Source: Onthophagus taurus (Eukaryota > Arthropoda > Insecta > Coleoptera > Scarabaeidae). From it: a DNA stretch of 64,000 nt. The notes under the pieces were generated by a model that saw only the letters and a list, made by a program, of their open reading frames with translations, was not told where the DNA came from and did not search any database. The position numbers were made by a program, and so were the translations under genes. Numbering within the stretch: the first letter of the stretch is position 1; every line of letters starts with the position of its first letter. The stretch spans positions 29,023,501 to 29,087,500 of the forward strand of contig NC_091966.1 in assembly GCF_036711975.1 (NCBI RefSeq), read 5' to 3'. Positions 1-28,909 of the stretch are shown here, piece after piece.

Positions 1-289
1 TTCCTTTCCTCTCTGCGATATGTACAGCCAAATTTTGAGCGCTAGTTTTGGGATTATCTTGGACTTCTTTCAGAATAGCCCGTTGTTCACGATCGCTTAG
101 TATTCTCGGTTGTCCAGAGCGATGCATGTTTTCTACACTTTTGCTGGTGTTAAACTTGGTAATTATATAGCGAACAGTAGAGTGTGGCCGTTTAATAATT
201 TTAGCAATTTCTCGCAAACTTTTCTTCTCTTTAAACAAGCCTATAATTTGTACTTTCTCCGAAATAGACAATTCTTTAGTTTTCGGCAT
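1..289 (-). CDS. Tc1-like transposase, N-terminal part
   Basis: This is the DNA-binding end of a Tc1-like transposase, which cuts and pastes its own element. The visible 96 codons are open from ATG (289-287) to the window edge. The first half forms a helix-turn-helix (start MPKTKELSISEKVQIIGLFK, then SLREIAKIIKR, then HSTVRYIITKF). A linker with the GQPRILSDREQRAI pattern follows, which is typical of the second paired-like HTH of this family. The DDE catalytic domain would lie to the left, outside the window. The 60-codon reading frame on the opposite strand here is a shadow. No stop or frameshift is visible, so this copy may be fairly young. It cannot be judged functional from this part. Confidence 0.8.
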   Translation of the reverse strand, partial: MPKTKELSISEKVQIIGLFKEKKSLREIAKIIKRPHSTVRYIITKFNTSKSVENMHRSGQPRILSDREQRAILKEVQDNPKTSAQNLAVHIAERKG

Positions 290-623
290 TTTGACTCAAA
301 CACTGATACGATACGATAGGTTATTTATTAGCACGCGTCTGTAGGGATGTTATCTTAACAACAACTGATGTACAACTAACGCTTCGGTCTCTGTGCGTGT
401 CTAGACTTGTCCGAAATACTAGTGTACAAATACTTTTGTGACATCGTATTTCAGATTTTACTCAATATTCCATTCGGAAAATACTTATTAATTATTTCAA
501 ATGTATACTATTTCTCAGAACATGTATCCGATTAGAGAAAATGTAAAAAAAATAATGCTTCATATGCTGTTTAGCTTTTTTTTTAGTAAATTGGTCCTGT
601 GCAAATACTTAAGTGACGCACTG
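1..623 (-). mobile_element. Tc1-like DNA transposon, cut by the left window edge
   Basis: The element runs from the window edge to about 623. Its right terminus, read on the minus strand, begins CAGTGCGTCACTTAAGTATT and abuts a TA dinucleotide at 624-625, as expected for Tc1/mariner insertion. A related internal copy of the end sequence (GTGTACAAATACTTTTGTGA, about 421-441) lies between the terminus and the transposase start. This suggests the inverted/direct-repeat end structure seen in some Tc1-like elements. The transposase N-terminus is described separately. Confidence 0.75.
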
Positions 624-660
624 TACGTGTTTACACGTATTAAATATACGTGTTTACACG
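624..660. repeat. 14-bp direct repeat next to the Tc1 insertion site
   Basis: TACGTGTTTACACG occurs at 624-637 and again at 647-660. Each copy is itself nearly palindromic around GTGTTTACAC. The pair starts exactly at the TA target of the adjacent Tc1-like end. Confidence 0.7.
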
Positions 661-3423
661 AGACAAAAACTTCTGGAAGTCACTTTGGAAGCAACTTCCG
701 CAAGAAAACTTGGTACGGGTAAAAGTTTGTTGCTGCATCAAACTAATTTAATTGCTGTATTTTTAAATATAAAAGTACTTTCTCTTATTTTTATATTTAA
801 GTTATTTTATAGAATAGTATCATTAAGTAATCATAGCAGTCATTGATATGGTATACATGCATTGCTTTTTAGTTGCTTATTTGAGTTTGAATAGGATAGG
901 AATTAAAGGGTGTTTTCGCTCCCAAGGAAGAGAAGAGCGGCTAAGCCATTTGCACAGAATGGCGTCAATCGCGTTGAACGATGAGCCGCGGACTCAATAA
1001 ACAACTGGTAATTGTTGGAGATAAGATAGTGTCGGCCGGTAGGTGCCACTGTTTCCAATTTACATACTGCGCCGACCGCGACTCTTCGACAACGACGATG
1101 GTAAAGGACGAATGTGCGAAATCGAATCAACTAAGAAGGGAGGTGTGCAAGAGAGAACGAAATAACGAGCGAACGCGTGCGAAAGGATTCGCAGCAGGAT
1201 CGTCGTCGGCAGGAGCAATAGCAGAAGGAGCGGGACGAGAAAAGTGGCCGGTTCCGAATAACTTATTGCTGCATTGACGTTCCATATTGTTGGTGTGGCG
1301 ATCTGGCGGCGATTGTATCGTTGATCGTCGCCTCTGAGCGCCGCCGATGGGTCGCAAGTCGCAAGCAAAAGCCGCGCCGAAGTCGCCGCCTATTTAAGCT
1401 TTCGTTAGGTCGGTAACGATCGCCGCGCATCAAAAGGGCCCGACAATAATTTCGAAATCCAGCAATTGCGATTGCACTACGGATATATTCTATTGCTATC
1501 GTGCAGATTCCCAACGGATAGTTGTTAATTGTCAGTAACTGCTTTCGGAGTAACGTATGCCAGTCGTGGAGAAGAGGACTCCCCGGGCAACTCTACGTAA
1601 ACTTACCTTCGAATTCCCCTCTTCTTCTTTTGCGGTGGGTCAGTTTAATGAGCTTCGCTTTTTACTCCTGTCACTAACTTACGACCAACTTCTTACACAA
1701 CAAACAAATTCAATTAAAATTCTTACAATATTATAATCTATAAAATCATCATTTCATTTATGTTCAAAAAAATTAAGCTATTAAAGAAAGCCTAAGACAC
1801 ATCTTGTTTAACGTTGTTTCATTTCAAACATCAAAAAATGAGCTCATCGTAAAAAATAACCGATCAACGGTAATAAAAACGACTAATCAAAACCAAGAAA
1901 GAATTTAGAAAATCACTTAAAGATAAGCGCATTTTAAATATTCATAAAGTCATCATACCATCCCCGATAGAAATTATGCTCCTGAGTAATACTTATCGAA
2001 ACCTTCAATTTAACCGCGTTCGTGGTAAATTATTGGTTAAAACCTAAAAATTACGAAAATCACGGCGATTAAGTTAGAAATTCTATTTTACACCGGAACA
2101 TTAATCGCATTAACAATTACTATTATTCCGACACTTACAGCTAAGATTCTTGATGGGATAAGATTTTAAATATTTCAAAAATACTTTAAATAGAGTTAGT
2201 TAATTGATGACAAGATTAATAAAAAACTTCTTTTTTAGTTATTAAGTTTAAATAATATCTTTTTATGGTCATTATAAGTGGATAGGACTGAAGAATATAA
2301 GAAAAGGAATGCCGCCGAAGAATAAATTCTTCGGATCTTGCCACCCGATGCGATCGCAGATTTAGAACTATTGGATTCGTGGCTTCATTGTTTACGATCG
2401 TAGTGTGGCGACCAAATAGGCCGAGGTCGGATCGTCTTCTTATTAAAAGCGCCCTCGCACTAGGTCGTTTCGTTTCTTCTTCACGTCCGTTCGTCGATTC
2501 GCACGTCGTCGTCACAATAATCGTGCCGACGCAATCGACTTAAATAATCGGCGGCATCGCGTCTCCTGCAGATCCTTTGGACAATCTCCGCACGGGCACC
2601 AATTGATGACCGGACGTTAATTGAAAATCGAAGAAGAATCGTGAAGTTAAACATACAATTTAAAGATTAATCTAAAATATATCCAAAATTTAAATCAATT
2701 AAACTAACTTATCGTTATCCCATCTTATAAATTAAAGATTCTCTTATCGTATATCCACATCTTTCTAAAACCTAAGTCTACACTTAACCCTAGCCCCTTT
2801 ATACAATAAAGGGGGATGGAATGAGGAAGTGGTGTCTTGGGGTTTAACGACCGAACGTTGGGGAGTTCACTAGGAAACGAAAAGAAATTATATTAGGATC
2901 ATGCTCGACATATGGTACGTTAGGCATCGTTTTGTACGCGCGGGAAACTTTCTTGCTACCGGTTGGCGTCTTCGATGGCACGTGGCGAATTAAAATGCCG
3001 ATCAGCTGTGGAAGACGTTAGATATAGAAGGGAGAATAACCGACCTTCCCGTCTGTCGTTCGTCTACACGAATGCCATTATCATATTAATTGTCGAACGT
3101 CGCGCAGTCGATCAGCTGTTCTACACACTCCCCGATCGTAGGTCGTTAAAGAACGGCCTTTGATGATGTAACGGTGTTAGTTTGTCCTTGATTTTATTAG
3201 ATAAAAATATTCAAAATTAGATTATGATTATGTATTATTAAAAATTAATCATGTTTTTATAATTGGTTAAACATAACTTTTATAAATTTTATCTATTTTA
3301 GAAATCCAAAATAATCTAATAAGTTTTTAAATATTTATGTTTTATTTTTGCGTAATTAATATTAGCAAACTAAGGGTGAAAAGTTTCATTTTGGATGGTG
3401 AAATTAAGGTACACCCATTTTGC
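661..3423. other. Intergenic stretch with three G+C-richer islands
   Basis: No gene is recognised here. The background is AT-rich, but three blocks are clearly richer in G+C and CpG: about 903-1600, 2320-2600 and 2930-3165. The first contains a TATA-like TATTTAAG (1391-1398) followed by a 59-codon reading frame from ATG 1557. The third contains two GATCAGCTGT sites (about 3001 and 3110), each including a CAGCTG E-box core. The open frames in these blocks have no recognisable protein similarity and probably reflect base composition. The islands could be enhancers or untranslated exons of a gene outside the window. Confidence 0.4.
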
Positions 3424-3427
3424 TTAA

Positions 3428-5240
3428 CCCTAGAATACTAATATGTTATTTTAATACGTTAGTACTAACGTGTCGTAAATTTTACGATATTTCAAAATAT
3501 GAATCAGAAAATCGAGTAAACTTAAAATTTTTATTAAACAAAAATTAACATGTATTTATTTAACTTAAGAAACAGATTTTACTTATTAAAATACAAAAAA
3601 AATTATCATTTTAAGAACACTCCGTGCACCATTTTCCCCGGTGGTCGTCATTCGTCTTAATCGGCTGGGACAGTAAAAGCATGTTGCACGTCTACTTTCA
3701 ACTTGAAGGACATCATCAGGTTGGTCATCAATTTTCAGGATTTCTTTGATAGTTTGACGCAGATTCCGGCGTAAATTTTTAATTTTCAGCCTTTGTTCCA
3801 TCCATGGCCTGGCAAGTTGGTGGCTTAGATCGATCATAAATTGATAACGTCGCACACATTTTTCACGTTTCTTGATAATATTGCAACAATACACAACATA
3901 ACTATTGATACAGGCGGCGTTGATCATGCCATAAAAAATGCAGAGCGGCCATCTTCTGGTTTTTCTACTACATGACATATTTGAACACATTTGATCAAAC
4001 GAGTCTACTCCTGATTTAGTCTCATTGTAATTTAAAATTATTTCTGGTTTGTTGTTTCTTTCCGAAATCTCAGCACCTTCGTGCATTGTTAAAAGGAGTA
4101 ACACTATTTTGTTTTTTTAGGCATGTACGAAACTAAAGTTTTGTTTTTGTCGAAGCAAAACATGGATGTATTTGGTTCTCTACCTTTCATATTTAGCATT
4201 TCGGGTGGTATTTCCCTCTTATTTTTCCGAAGTGTTCCTATGATAGTCAGCTTGAATTTGTCATCCAAGATTTTATCAGCTATTTCAACAGAAGTGAACC
4301 AATTGTCCATCGTTATGTTTCTGTTACTACAGTGAACAGATTTGGTCAATTCCTGAACATAATAATTTGACAATGGTACCCCCTTCGTTGCTTTCTGTTT
4401 GCCTAAATATGGGCAAGCATCCACCATGTACTTTGAAGACGAGTCGCAGAGCATTACGATTTTCATTCCGTACTTTGACGGTTTACTCGGGATATACATC
4501 CTAAACGGACATCTACCCCGAAAACCCAAAACTTGCTCGTCAAGCGTCAAATAAGAGGAAGGAATATACGACGTTCTGCATTTTTCAATAAAAATATCCC
4601 AGATATCACGAATATGAGCAAACGCATCCATTTTCACCCTTCCTTCTCTTGTGGCTTTATTGTCAAATCGAAGACAATTTATTAAAAACAAAAACCTTTC
4701 GCAGCTCCATGCAGCCTTTATAAAATGATCCAGATATTTGGGAATCAAACATTTGCTTGGTATTGAGGTGATTATCTTTGTTTACTGCGGACATTATCAA
4801 GATTCCGAATAGCCCCATCAATTCCTCTTTAGTTACTGCTGCCACAGTCGATGACTTATCGGTATATTTTTGGGACTGTTTTCTAATTTCATCATTCGTG
4901 TAGCATAGAATTGTACTCAATATATCATCGGAGAAAAAGTGCAAAAAATAATCAGAAAAGGTTGAACATGTTTTGGCACCACCTTTCCTTCCAGGGATAA
5001 AATGGACGATATTTCGACGAGCTGTTCTTTTTGATCTTTGAGGCACTTTTGTAGACCATTTGTGATCATTTTTTCCTTTCAGAGAAATAGATTTCGGTTT
5101 TATCATACATCTTTTGCGTTTCTTTGTTGCGAATAATTTCGATAACGGAATGTTATCGTGTAATAGAATAAAGGATAATTTTTGTCAACTAGAACCTCTT
5201 CATTTCAAAATTCGTCAAGTAATGTTTTCATGGAAGATAT
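3428..5240 (-). mobile_element. piggyBac-type transposon, right end intact
   Basis: The transposase remnant is read on the minus strand. Beyond its 3' end, a TTAA at 3424-3427 is followed by CCCTAGAATACTAATATG. TTAA is the piggyBac target, and CCCTAGAA matches the first bases of known piggyBac terminal repeats. No matching TTCTAGGGTTAA was found on the other side, so the upstream boundary at about 5240 is approximate. Confidence 0.7.
3586..5200 (-). pseudogene. piggyBac transposase, frameshifted
   Basis: This is a decayed DDE transposase of the piggyBac family (DDE_Tnp_1_7). The reading passes through three frames: about 5200-4663 (N-terminal, including DNIPLSKLF before the first in-frame ATG at 5106), 4748-4104 (catalytic core) and about 4104-3586 (C-terminal). 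The expected acidic residues are visible in LDEQVLGFRGRCPF, TMDNWFTS and VDSFDQM. A start of the C-terminal cysteine-rich finger (CFYCPSR) is present, but the rest is disrupted. The frame changes near 4748 and near a poly-A run at 4110 mean no full-length protein can be made from this copy. The gene is recognised by family motifs, and the breaks are seen directly. Confidence 0.85.
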
Positions 5241-5375
5241 TTGGGCATAATATTGCCCTTGTTGGAAAGATGAAAGTCTATTTAGTAAATAATAAATACA
5301 TATCTATAGCAGATAAAAACAGTCGTATCTCCAATTTTACTCAATATTCAGTTAATATCATTTTCAAACTTCAGT

Positions 5376-5447
5376 CCGTTCCGCTTAATTGGGACACATC
5401 GGGACCAACCCATTTTGTCCCAATAAAGCGGATGTCCCTATAAAGCG
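5376..5447. repeat. Short repeat with GGGAC/CGCTTTAT motifs
   Basis: The minus strand reads CGCTTTATAGGGAC, CGCTTTATTGGGAC and GTCCCAATTAAGCG within about 70 bases. Such CGCTTTATxGGGAC repeats resemble ends of some pogo/Tigger-like elements. No matching second end or transposase was found. Confidence 0.35.
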
Positions 5448-5779
5448 AAGTATGCATAAATTAAAGTTTCGATTTCGTTCTTTGAAATTTGTCCAAAAAA
5501 ATCGTGTCTCTATGTTTCTTGATTACTTGTTATTGTATTTATGAAAAAGCAGTATCTCCATTTTTCAATGAGGTAAAGAATCGTATCTCCAATATCTAGA
5601 AAGCAGAATTTTAAAGAATACAGGAGTGATGAGAAGAATTGGGATGTAAAAAGGCAATTTATTCGTTCATACGTACAATCTAAATCTACAACACGCCGAA
5701 GGTCGAATTATAACTGTAGAACTGATAAAAACGTAGAAATTATGGTGTACAAAACTTTTTTTTAAAATGCTTTAGGAAT

Positions 5780-6720
5780 TTCAGAAACAGCGTAGTGCTT
5801 TAAAAAAAGAGACTGTTGCCGGCTTTGTGTCAAATGATATGAGAGGCCGATATGTGCCTCCAAATAAACTTCGTAAAGAAATTCTCAATGGAGTTAGAGC
5901 ACACATAAGCTCTTTTCCGTGTTGCAGTAGCCATTACACACATGAAAATACCCAAAGAAAATATTTAGGCCCAGAGCCTAATGTCAAGAAGACGGCATCC
6001 CAAACGAATATATTACTAAGCTTTGGATTTATAAGAAGTGTTTTATTCTTTTCACTAAGAATTAAAGAAACTCATGGTTTAAGAGAATTATCAACTATCC
6101 AAACAATACGATGATCACTTGAAAGAAGCAGATAGTAGGTATAAGCTTAAAAAAATGAGAAAGAACAAAGTAAAAAATCCAAAGGCAAAACGAAGGTTAT
6201 AATGCTACATTTATAAAAATGTCTACCCACTCCATACTTATCAAGTAACTGAAGTTTTTATTATCTTAAGCTATGGACTTTAAATTTTACTATTTGTGAT
6301 ACAACAAATAATACTTTCTATTGCTTAGTATGGGATGAATCAGAAGCTGGAAGAGGGGGGAATCACGTCCGCATTGATTAAATGGACTGAAAATACTATG
6401 GCTGGTTCCACCATAGAAAATTTAATAATTTAGTCAAAACCGCAACATTATGATGATGGTAATATATGATTATTGAAAATGTGTTCAATGTGAAAAAGAA
6501 GTTTTTTTAACATCAAATGTGGTTCATTTTCAAGTTCGAACTGATTACCCTAACACTATCTTTTACAAACATAATGTTAATGAGAAAGAATTTAAAAGTT
6601 TAAATATTTCGAAATCTGTAAGAAATCCTGTATCATTGCCTGATAAGTTACCACGTCTGCGCAGTAATTTAAAGGGCATAACAAAGAAAAAACAGTTATT
6701 TTATAAAAAATTTTTTTAGA
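5780..6720 (+). pseudogene. Degenerate transposase-like remnant
   Basis: Conceptual translation in shifting frames gives segments typical of a widespread insect transposon-encoded protein that I recognise but cannot name with certainty. These include a segment with NDMRGRYVPPNKLRKEILNG and an ISSFPCCSSHYTHENTQRKYL pattern near 5827-6000. A charged KLKKMRKNK segment follows near 6150. Then come a WDESEAGRGG motif near 6330 and a C-terminal PDKLPRLRSNLKGIT-like region up to 6717. Stops and frame changes separate them. This is probably a dead copy, and only the region 5827-6000 is open over a useful length. Confidence 0.5.
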
Positions 6721-7617
6721 AGTATTCTGATTTCAACAAAAAACAATACATACATAAAATAGTATGATTTATTTACAATTACAACTTCTTATACAGTAAG
6801 ATGATTCACCAAATTCTAAAATTAAATAGCTATAAACATTGTTTTGCTTATTTCTAAAAAATTTCTATTATGGAGATACGATTGTTTACCTCTCTACTAT
6901 AGATATACAGATCCCAGTCCATCTCCTTTAGTAGTAAGCTGTACAATTTTTCCAACTTATCTTGCATCACTCTCACTATATTCTGTCAATATTGCTTCCA
7001 ATCCTTTTCTTTTATACGTTGTTTCCATGCTCACAATTTTGTATTGAATCTTTTCAGTATGCTGGATGAACGTACTCAATCAATGTGCTCAAGGACATTT
7101 CTCCTAAATTATCAGGCAAAAAACAATGTGGAGCATTAATATTTTGAGCGGCACATTCGAATAAAGTTCTCTACGACTAAAGAATCGTTCTTGGTTATTC
7201 AATTCTGTCTCGAACACAACATCTTTCATCAAATTTCGGATATTTGAACCAATTAATATCTCCATAAAAGTAAAACAAAATTGCCGTCTTCAATTTTTGC
7301 ATCACATATCTACGAAAATGAAGACTTGATTCAGGAAAATTTGGCATCTTTGTTCATTACTGTGTAAAGATGTTTTAATATCCCGAAAACAGCTTAATAC
7401 CTATAAGATTCAAAACAACAAATTAACATATATACGATTATTTATTATTATATTAAGTTTCATACTCTTCCTAGTTTGCTTCAGAAAGATAGTACAAAAA
7501 TTAGGAAAACTTACAAAAAATATAGGCAATATCTTTGGCAATACACATATTAAATATAATTGTCAAAATTCTAAGTTATAGAATATACTGGACAGATGTA
7601 ACAAGATTCCTCAATTG
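6721..7617. other. Unassigned AT-rich intergenic sequence
   Basis: No coding, RNA or repeat structure was recognised. Open frames are short and of low complexity. Confidence 0.5.
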
Positions 7618-8110
7618 TAGATATGATGTATCGCAGCCAATTCGACAAACTATGAAATTTATACATCTCAATGGATGAAGCCACTTGATAGTCCTGAAAT
7701 TGATAAATTTTCCAGAGCTAGAATCATTTATGGCTTTTGAAATATATGTTGGAAAAGGCACAGTGAAGCCTAACCCTACCCAACCCAACCCAGAAGTATT
7801 AGTGGTGACAGTACTTCGACTCACAATCAGTAATAATTTACTTAAGAATGAGTATTATAAAGTACTAGTATTTAAAGAAGCTTGAGAGAGGCTCATTTGA
7901 TCATTGTGTGGACAGTATGCATAATCTTATTGTAGTGAAGTGATAAATACATAAGAAAGTACTATTGTGTAATGAGGCCCGGTATTGTCAAGAACTACAA
8001 CACATGTATAGGAGGTGTTGGGTTGCATTATATGATAGTGGCGCTCATCCTGGCATCAGCGTAATCAATGTGGGAAAACTTAAAGAACAATGATGATGCG
8101 GATAATAACA
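7618..8110 (+). pseudogene. piggyBac-derived (PGBD-like) transposase remnant
   Basis: This is a second piggyBac-like remnant, on the opposite strand from the one at 3.4-5.2 kb and of a different lineage. One frame (7685-7882) has MAFEIYVGKGTVKPN and then VVTVLRLTISNNLLKNEYYK. This corresponds to the YxGKG and catalytic-core approach of PGBD proteins. Another frame near 7975-8045 has RPGIVKNYNTCIGGVGLHYM, matching the family GGVDLxDxM region that carries the last catalytic Asp, here replaced by Gly. The loss of that residue, stops and frame changes make it non-functional. A (CCCAA)n-like run at 7771-7792 lies inside the remnant. Confidence 0.6.
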
Positions 8111-10090
8111 AGAAAGAAGGAAATAACTTAAAAGTAAACTTAAAAAGAAAGACTTAAGTTAGAAAAATACTTGGATTTAGCTATAGGGACGATCGAGATG
8201 AACAGTTGAAATATAAACACAATAAGCACAAGTGGACTTAGAGTATGACATACTGTTAAACACCCATACAAAAAACTGTTGAAAACATACAAGAAAACAC
8301 AAGTATTAGTAGATATTAGTACAATTTTATTAATATTAGACTCCTTTGTAGCAATATAAAGGAACAACTATAATTCAGGTATATGACCAGAGTGAGACTC
8401 AACCACTCCAACGGAACGTATAGAACGCATGAACTTTCTTGAAATGACATCAGATTGGCACCGGTTATTCCATATGTTTACCTTTACACTTTTCTCAACT
8501 TAAACTTGAAAGTGTGTGTTTGAATAACATTTTAATACGGTTACGCTCTAATATAAGATGTGTTGTCTCAGAACTCAGTAAAGATTTAAGCCAATGTCTC
8601 ACTTTGCGTCATGTAATCGTGAATAGTTTATTGAAAAAATTAATTACGCTAAGTATTCCACCTTTACGTCATTGTTAGTTATTCGATAATGTGGATACCA
8701 ATAAATCTTCAAAGAATCAAAGTCTAAGTATATTAAAATCTAAGTATACTGTTTTGAATAAGGCGTAATAATATAGTCGAGAAGAGAATGACGTAATAAA
8801 GTTATTTATTTTCTAAAATCTCTACACTTTCTTTGTTATTGGGCTAAAAATAAGAAAGGGCCTCTCCTCCAACTGTTCATTAACTCATGAGAATTTCTTA
8901 AAAGACTGTGTTTGAGAAAGACAGTATAAGTGACTAATCAGATTTACCATATGTGTCTAGAACCAGATAACTGGACAACTTCATTGGGTTTTTCTGACCA
9001 GCTTCAAGACGACCTCATAAAGCATGCCAGAGTTAATTGCGCAGATATTACCCCAAACAGTTTAGTTTACAAACAATGTACTAAATAGCATTTTTGGCAA
9101 AATATTGGACAACATACTGACTCTATGCTTTTAGTGTATCGAATCACAATTAGTGGCGCACCATTTTATCATAGGTTTACATAAATAGAAAATTACATAA
9201 TTGGGTTTTTTAGCTTTATCATCGGTATGTTAAGTATAATGTCACATCCGACTATAGGTACATTTTGATTGAAATTTTATATTTAAATGTTTATCATGAC
9301 TATAAAAGTTGAAATGTTATATAACCTTTAATCAATTTGTCTCAATCTTAGCAGCCACTTTATATGGAAAATATTAAGAGCACTCTTTTTGGAATTTTCT
9401 CGTGAAATCGTATAGGTATAAACAATCACTTTTTATTGCGGTATAATTGAATGGCGCTTGTTCATCGATACGTCAATGCAGAGCTTAAAATATAATCACC
9501 TTCAGGATAAATATTAATTTGTTCTAGCCAAAGTTTAGTTCTAACAGTGCATTTGAGTCCACTTGCTTGCTGTCTACTTAGTTTCGTCTAGCAACGCAGA
9601 TTTGGTATATCTGCTATAAAACTTTTTTTGTATATAAAGTTTTATCAAAAGGAATTCCTTTCCTAAACGCTTCACTAACTAAACGACTCTGTTTAAGTAT
9701 CTGAAGAACAGAGTGGTTCATCACATCCAACACAGAATTATTTAACAACGTGATAGAATAATTTACCTTAATGAAAATGTAATTGAACTAAGTGAGAACA
9801 CATTCTAAAAGAAAAACAAGAATAGGTACAATCTTCTTATTAAATCTGCACTCATTAATATATTATTTTTTCACAAAAAAAGTGGACTACAACATTTTTT
9901 TTAATAATTGTAATATTTTCTAACCAACTGTACAATATCCGGTAAATAAAGTAAAATAGGTTACAATAAATTTACATATAAAATTAAACTGTACATGGAA
10001 CCTAAAGAAATCAAACGACGGTTTATTAAGGTGATTATTGTCCTAGGTGGTAAATTAAAAAAGAAGTAAAAGTTAAGTACGTAGATTTTA
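8111..10090. other. Unassigned intergenic sequence
   Basis: About 2 kb without recognisable genes or element ends. Frames are short (the longest about 75 codons) and hydrophobic or low-complexity. Confidence 0.5.
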
Positions 10091-10620
10091 ACGTGTTTCG
10101 TTTTATTTATTTGGCGAAAAGGAAAAATATAGTCCGAGCAATTATAAAAAAAGAGGGCCACATTAATACAGAACGTCCGTTATTTCCCCGTAACGACCAC
10201 GTGCTCGCGCTTTCCAACGTAGAATTACGCCTCAATTTTCCCGATTCCGTTAGCGCAATTAAAACGCCGACCGCGCCAGTTATACCTAGTATAGGTACTC
10301 GTGTGTGCTAATGCGGGGAAGTTCAATTTAATAGGCAACAAGTTGTCCGGAGCACTTGTTCCGCCCATATGTTATGCGTTACATAGAGCGACCCCGGTTA
10401 TATAAAAAATACAACAGGTACCTACACGTGTTAACGGCCCAATTTGATTGAACGCGGCGCTCCATCAGGTGTCACGTGACAGGTGGAATTTCCGTGACAC
10501 GTGCCGCGTAGGGAAACCAACCACCAAGCCCGAAAACCTTTAACCGTCGTTCCCGACCCTTCCAACACTCTTTCCGGCCCTAACAGCTTTCTCTTCTCAT
10601 TCAATTCCCGGTTATAAAAT
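10090..10620. promoter_or_regulatory. G+C-richer island with four CACGTG E-boxes, downstream of MELK
   Basis: Four perfect CACGTG palindromes lie at 10198-10203, 10425-10430, 10473-10478 and 10498-10503, within 306 bases. The third sits in the longer palindrome GTCACGTGAC. A TATAAAA occurs at 10401-10407. CACGTG is the core site of bHLH factors of the Myc/Max, USF and Clock/Cycle groups. The block is much richer in G+C than its flanks. It lies 0.4-0.9 kb beyond the MELK stop codon. The motifs are seen directly, and regulatory function is inference. Confidence 0.4.
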
Positions 10621-11029
10621 GTTGGCGTAATTAGGATCGGTAATTAACTGAGACCGTTAATGCAGTTACACGAAGGTAAAGTATAAATTTGAATGAATTA
10701 GATGCACCCTGATATCTTCCCTAGAATAAAGATTACAATGAAAGTACAGGTGGTTATGAATATCATTTTGATAAATTAAATAATTATTTAATTATTATTG
10801 CCTGGAATTGGGTTAATGGACTTTTTGATGAAAAAAAATTGTATCATATAAATCATTTAATTGCATGCAAATAGAATAATATTTTTTAAACAGATATGTG
10901 TAAAGTGTATAATAATAAAATAATAATATTGATACTAATAAATAAAAATACGAATACAAAAGTTAATACATAATTATTTTTGATCCCTTAAAACCCCTTT
11001 ATTTTATTTATTGTTTCTTGCTTGAATAA
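10621..11029. other. MELK 3' flank
   Basis: AT-rich sequence below the MELK stop codon. On the minus strand, AATAAA occurs at 11012-11007 and overlapping at 11008-11003, about 20 bases past the stop, so the 3' UTR may be very short. Nothing else is recognised. Confidence 0.45.

Positions 11030-28909
<17,880 letters not shown>

Noticed and set aside
903-1514. Several overlapping 75-102-codon frames on both strands
   Set aside because: All overlap in a G+C-rich block where stops are rare, and none has domain-like sequence or consistent coding signal.
1557-1736. 59-codon frame after the TATA-like sequence in the first island
   Set aside because: No recognised similarity, short, and ends in low-complexity AT-rich sequence. 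Kept only as a possibility in the findings.
2216-2515. 99-codon minus-strand frame
   Set aside because: No family recognised, and composition follows the local G+C island.
10093-10311. 72-codon plus-strand frame in the E-box island
   Set aside because: No similarity and no splice or start context. Composition explains the lack of stops.
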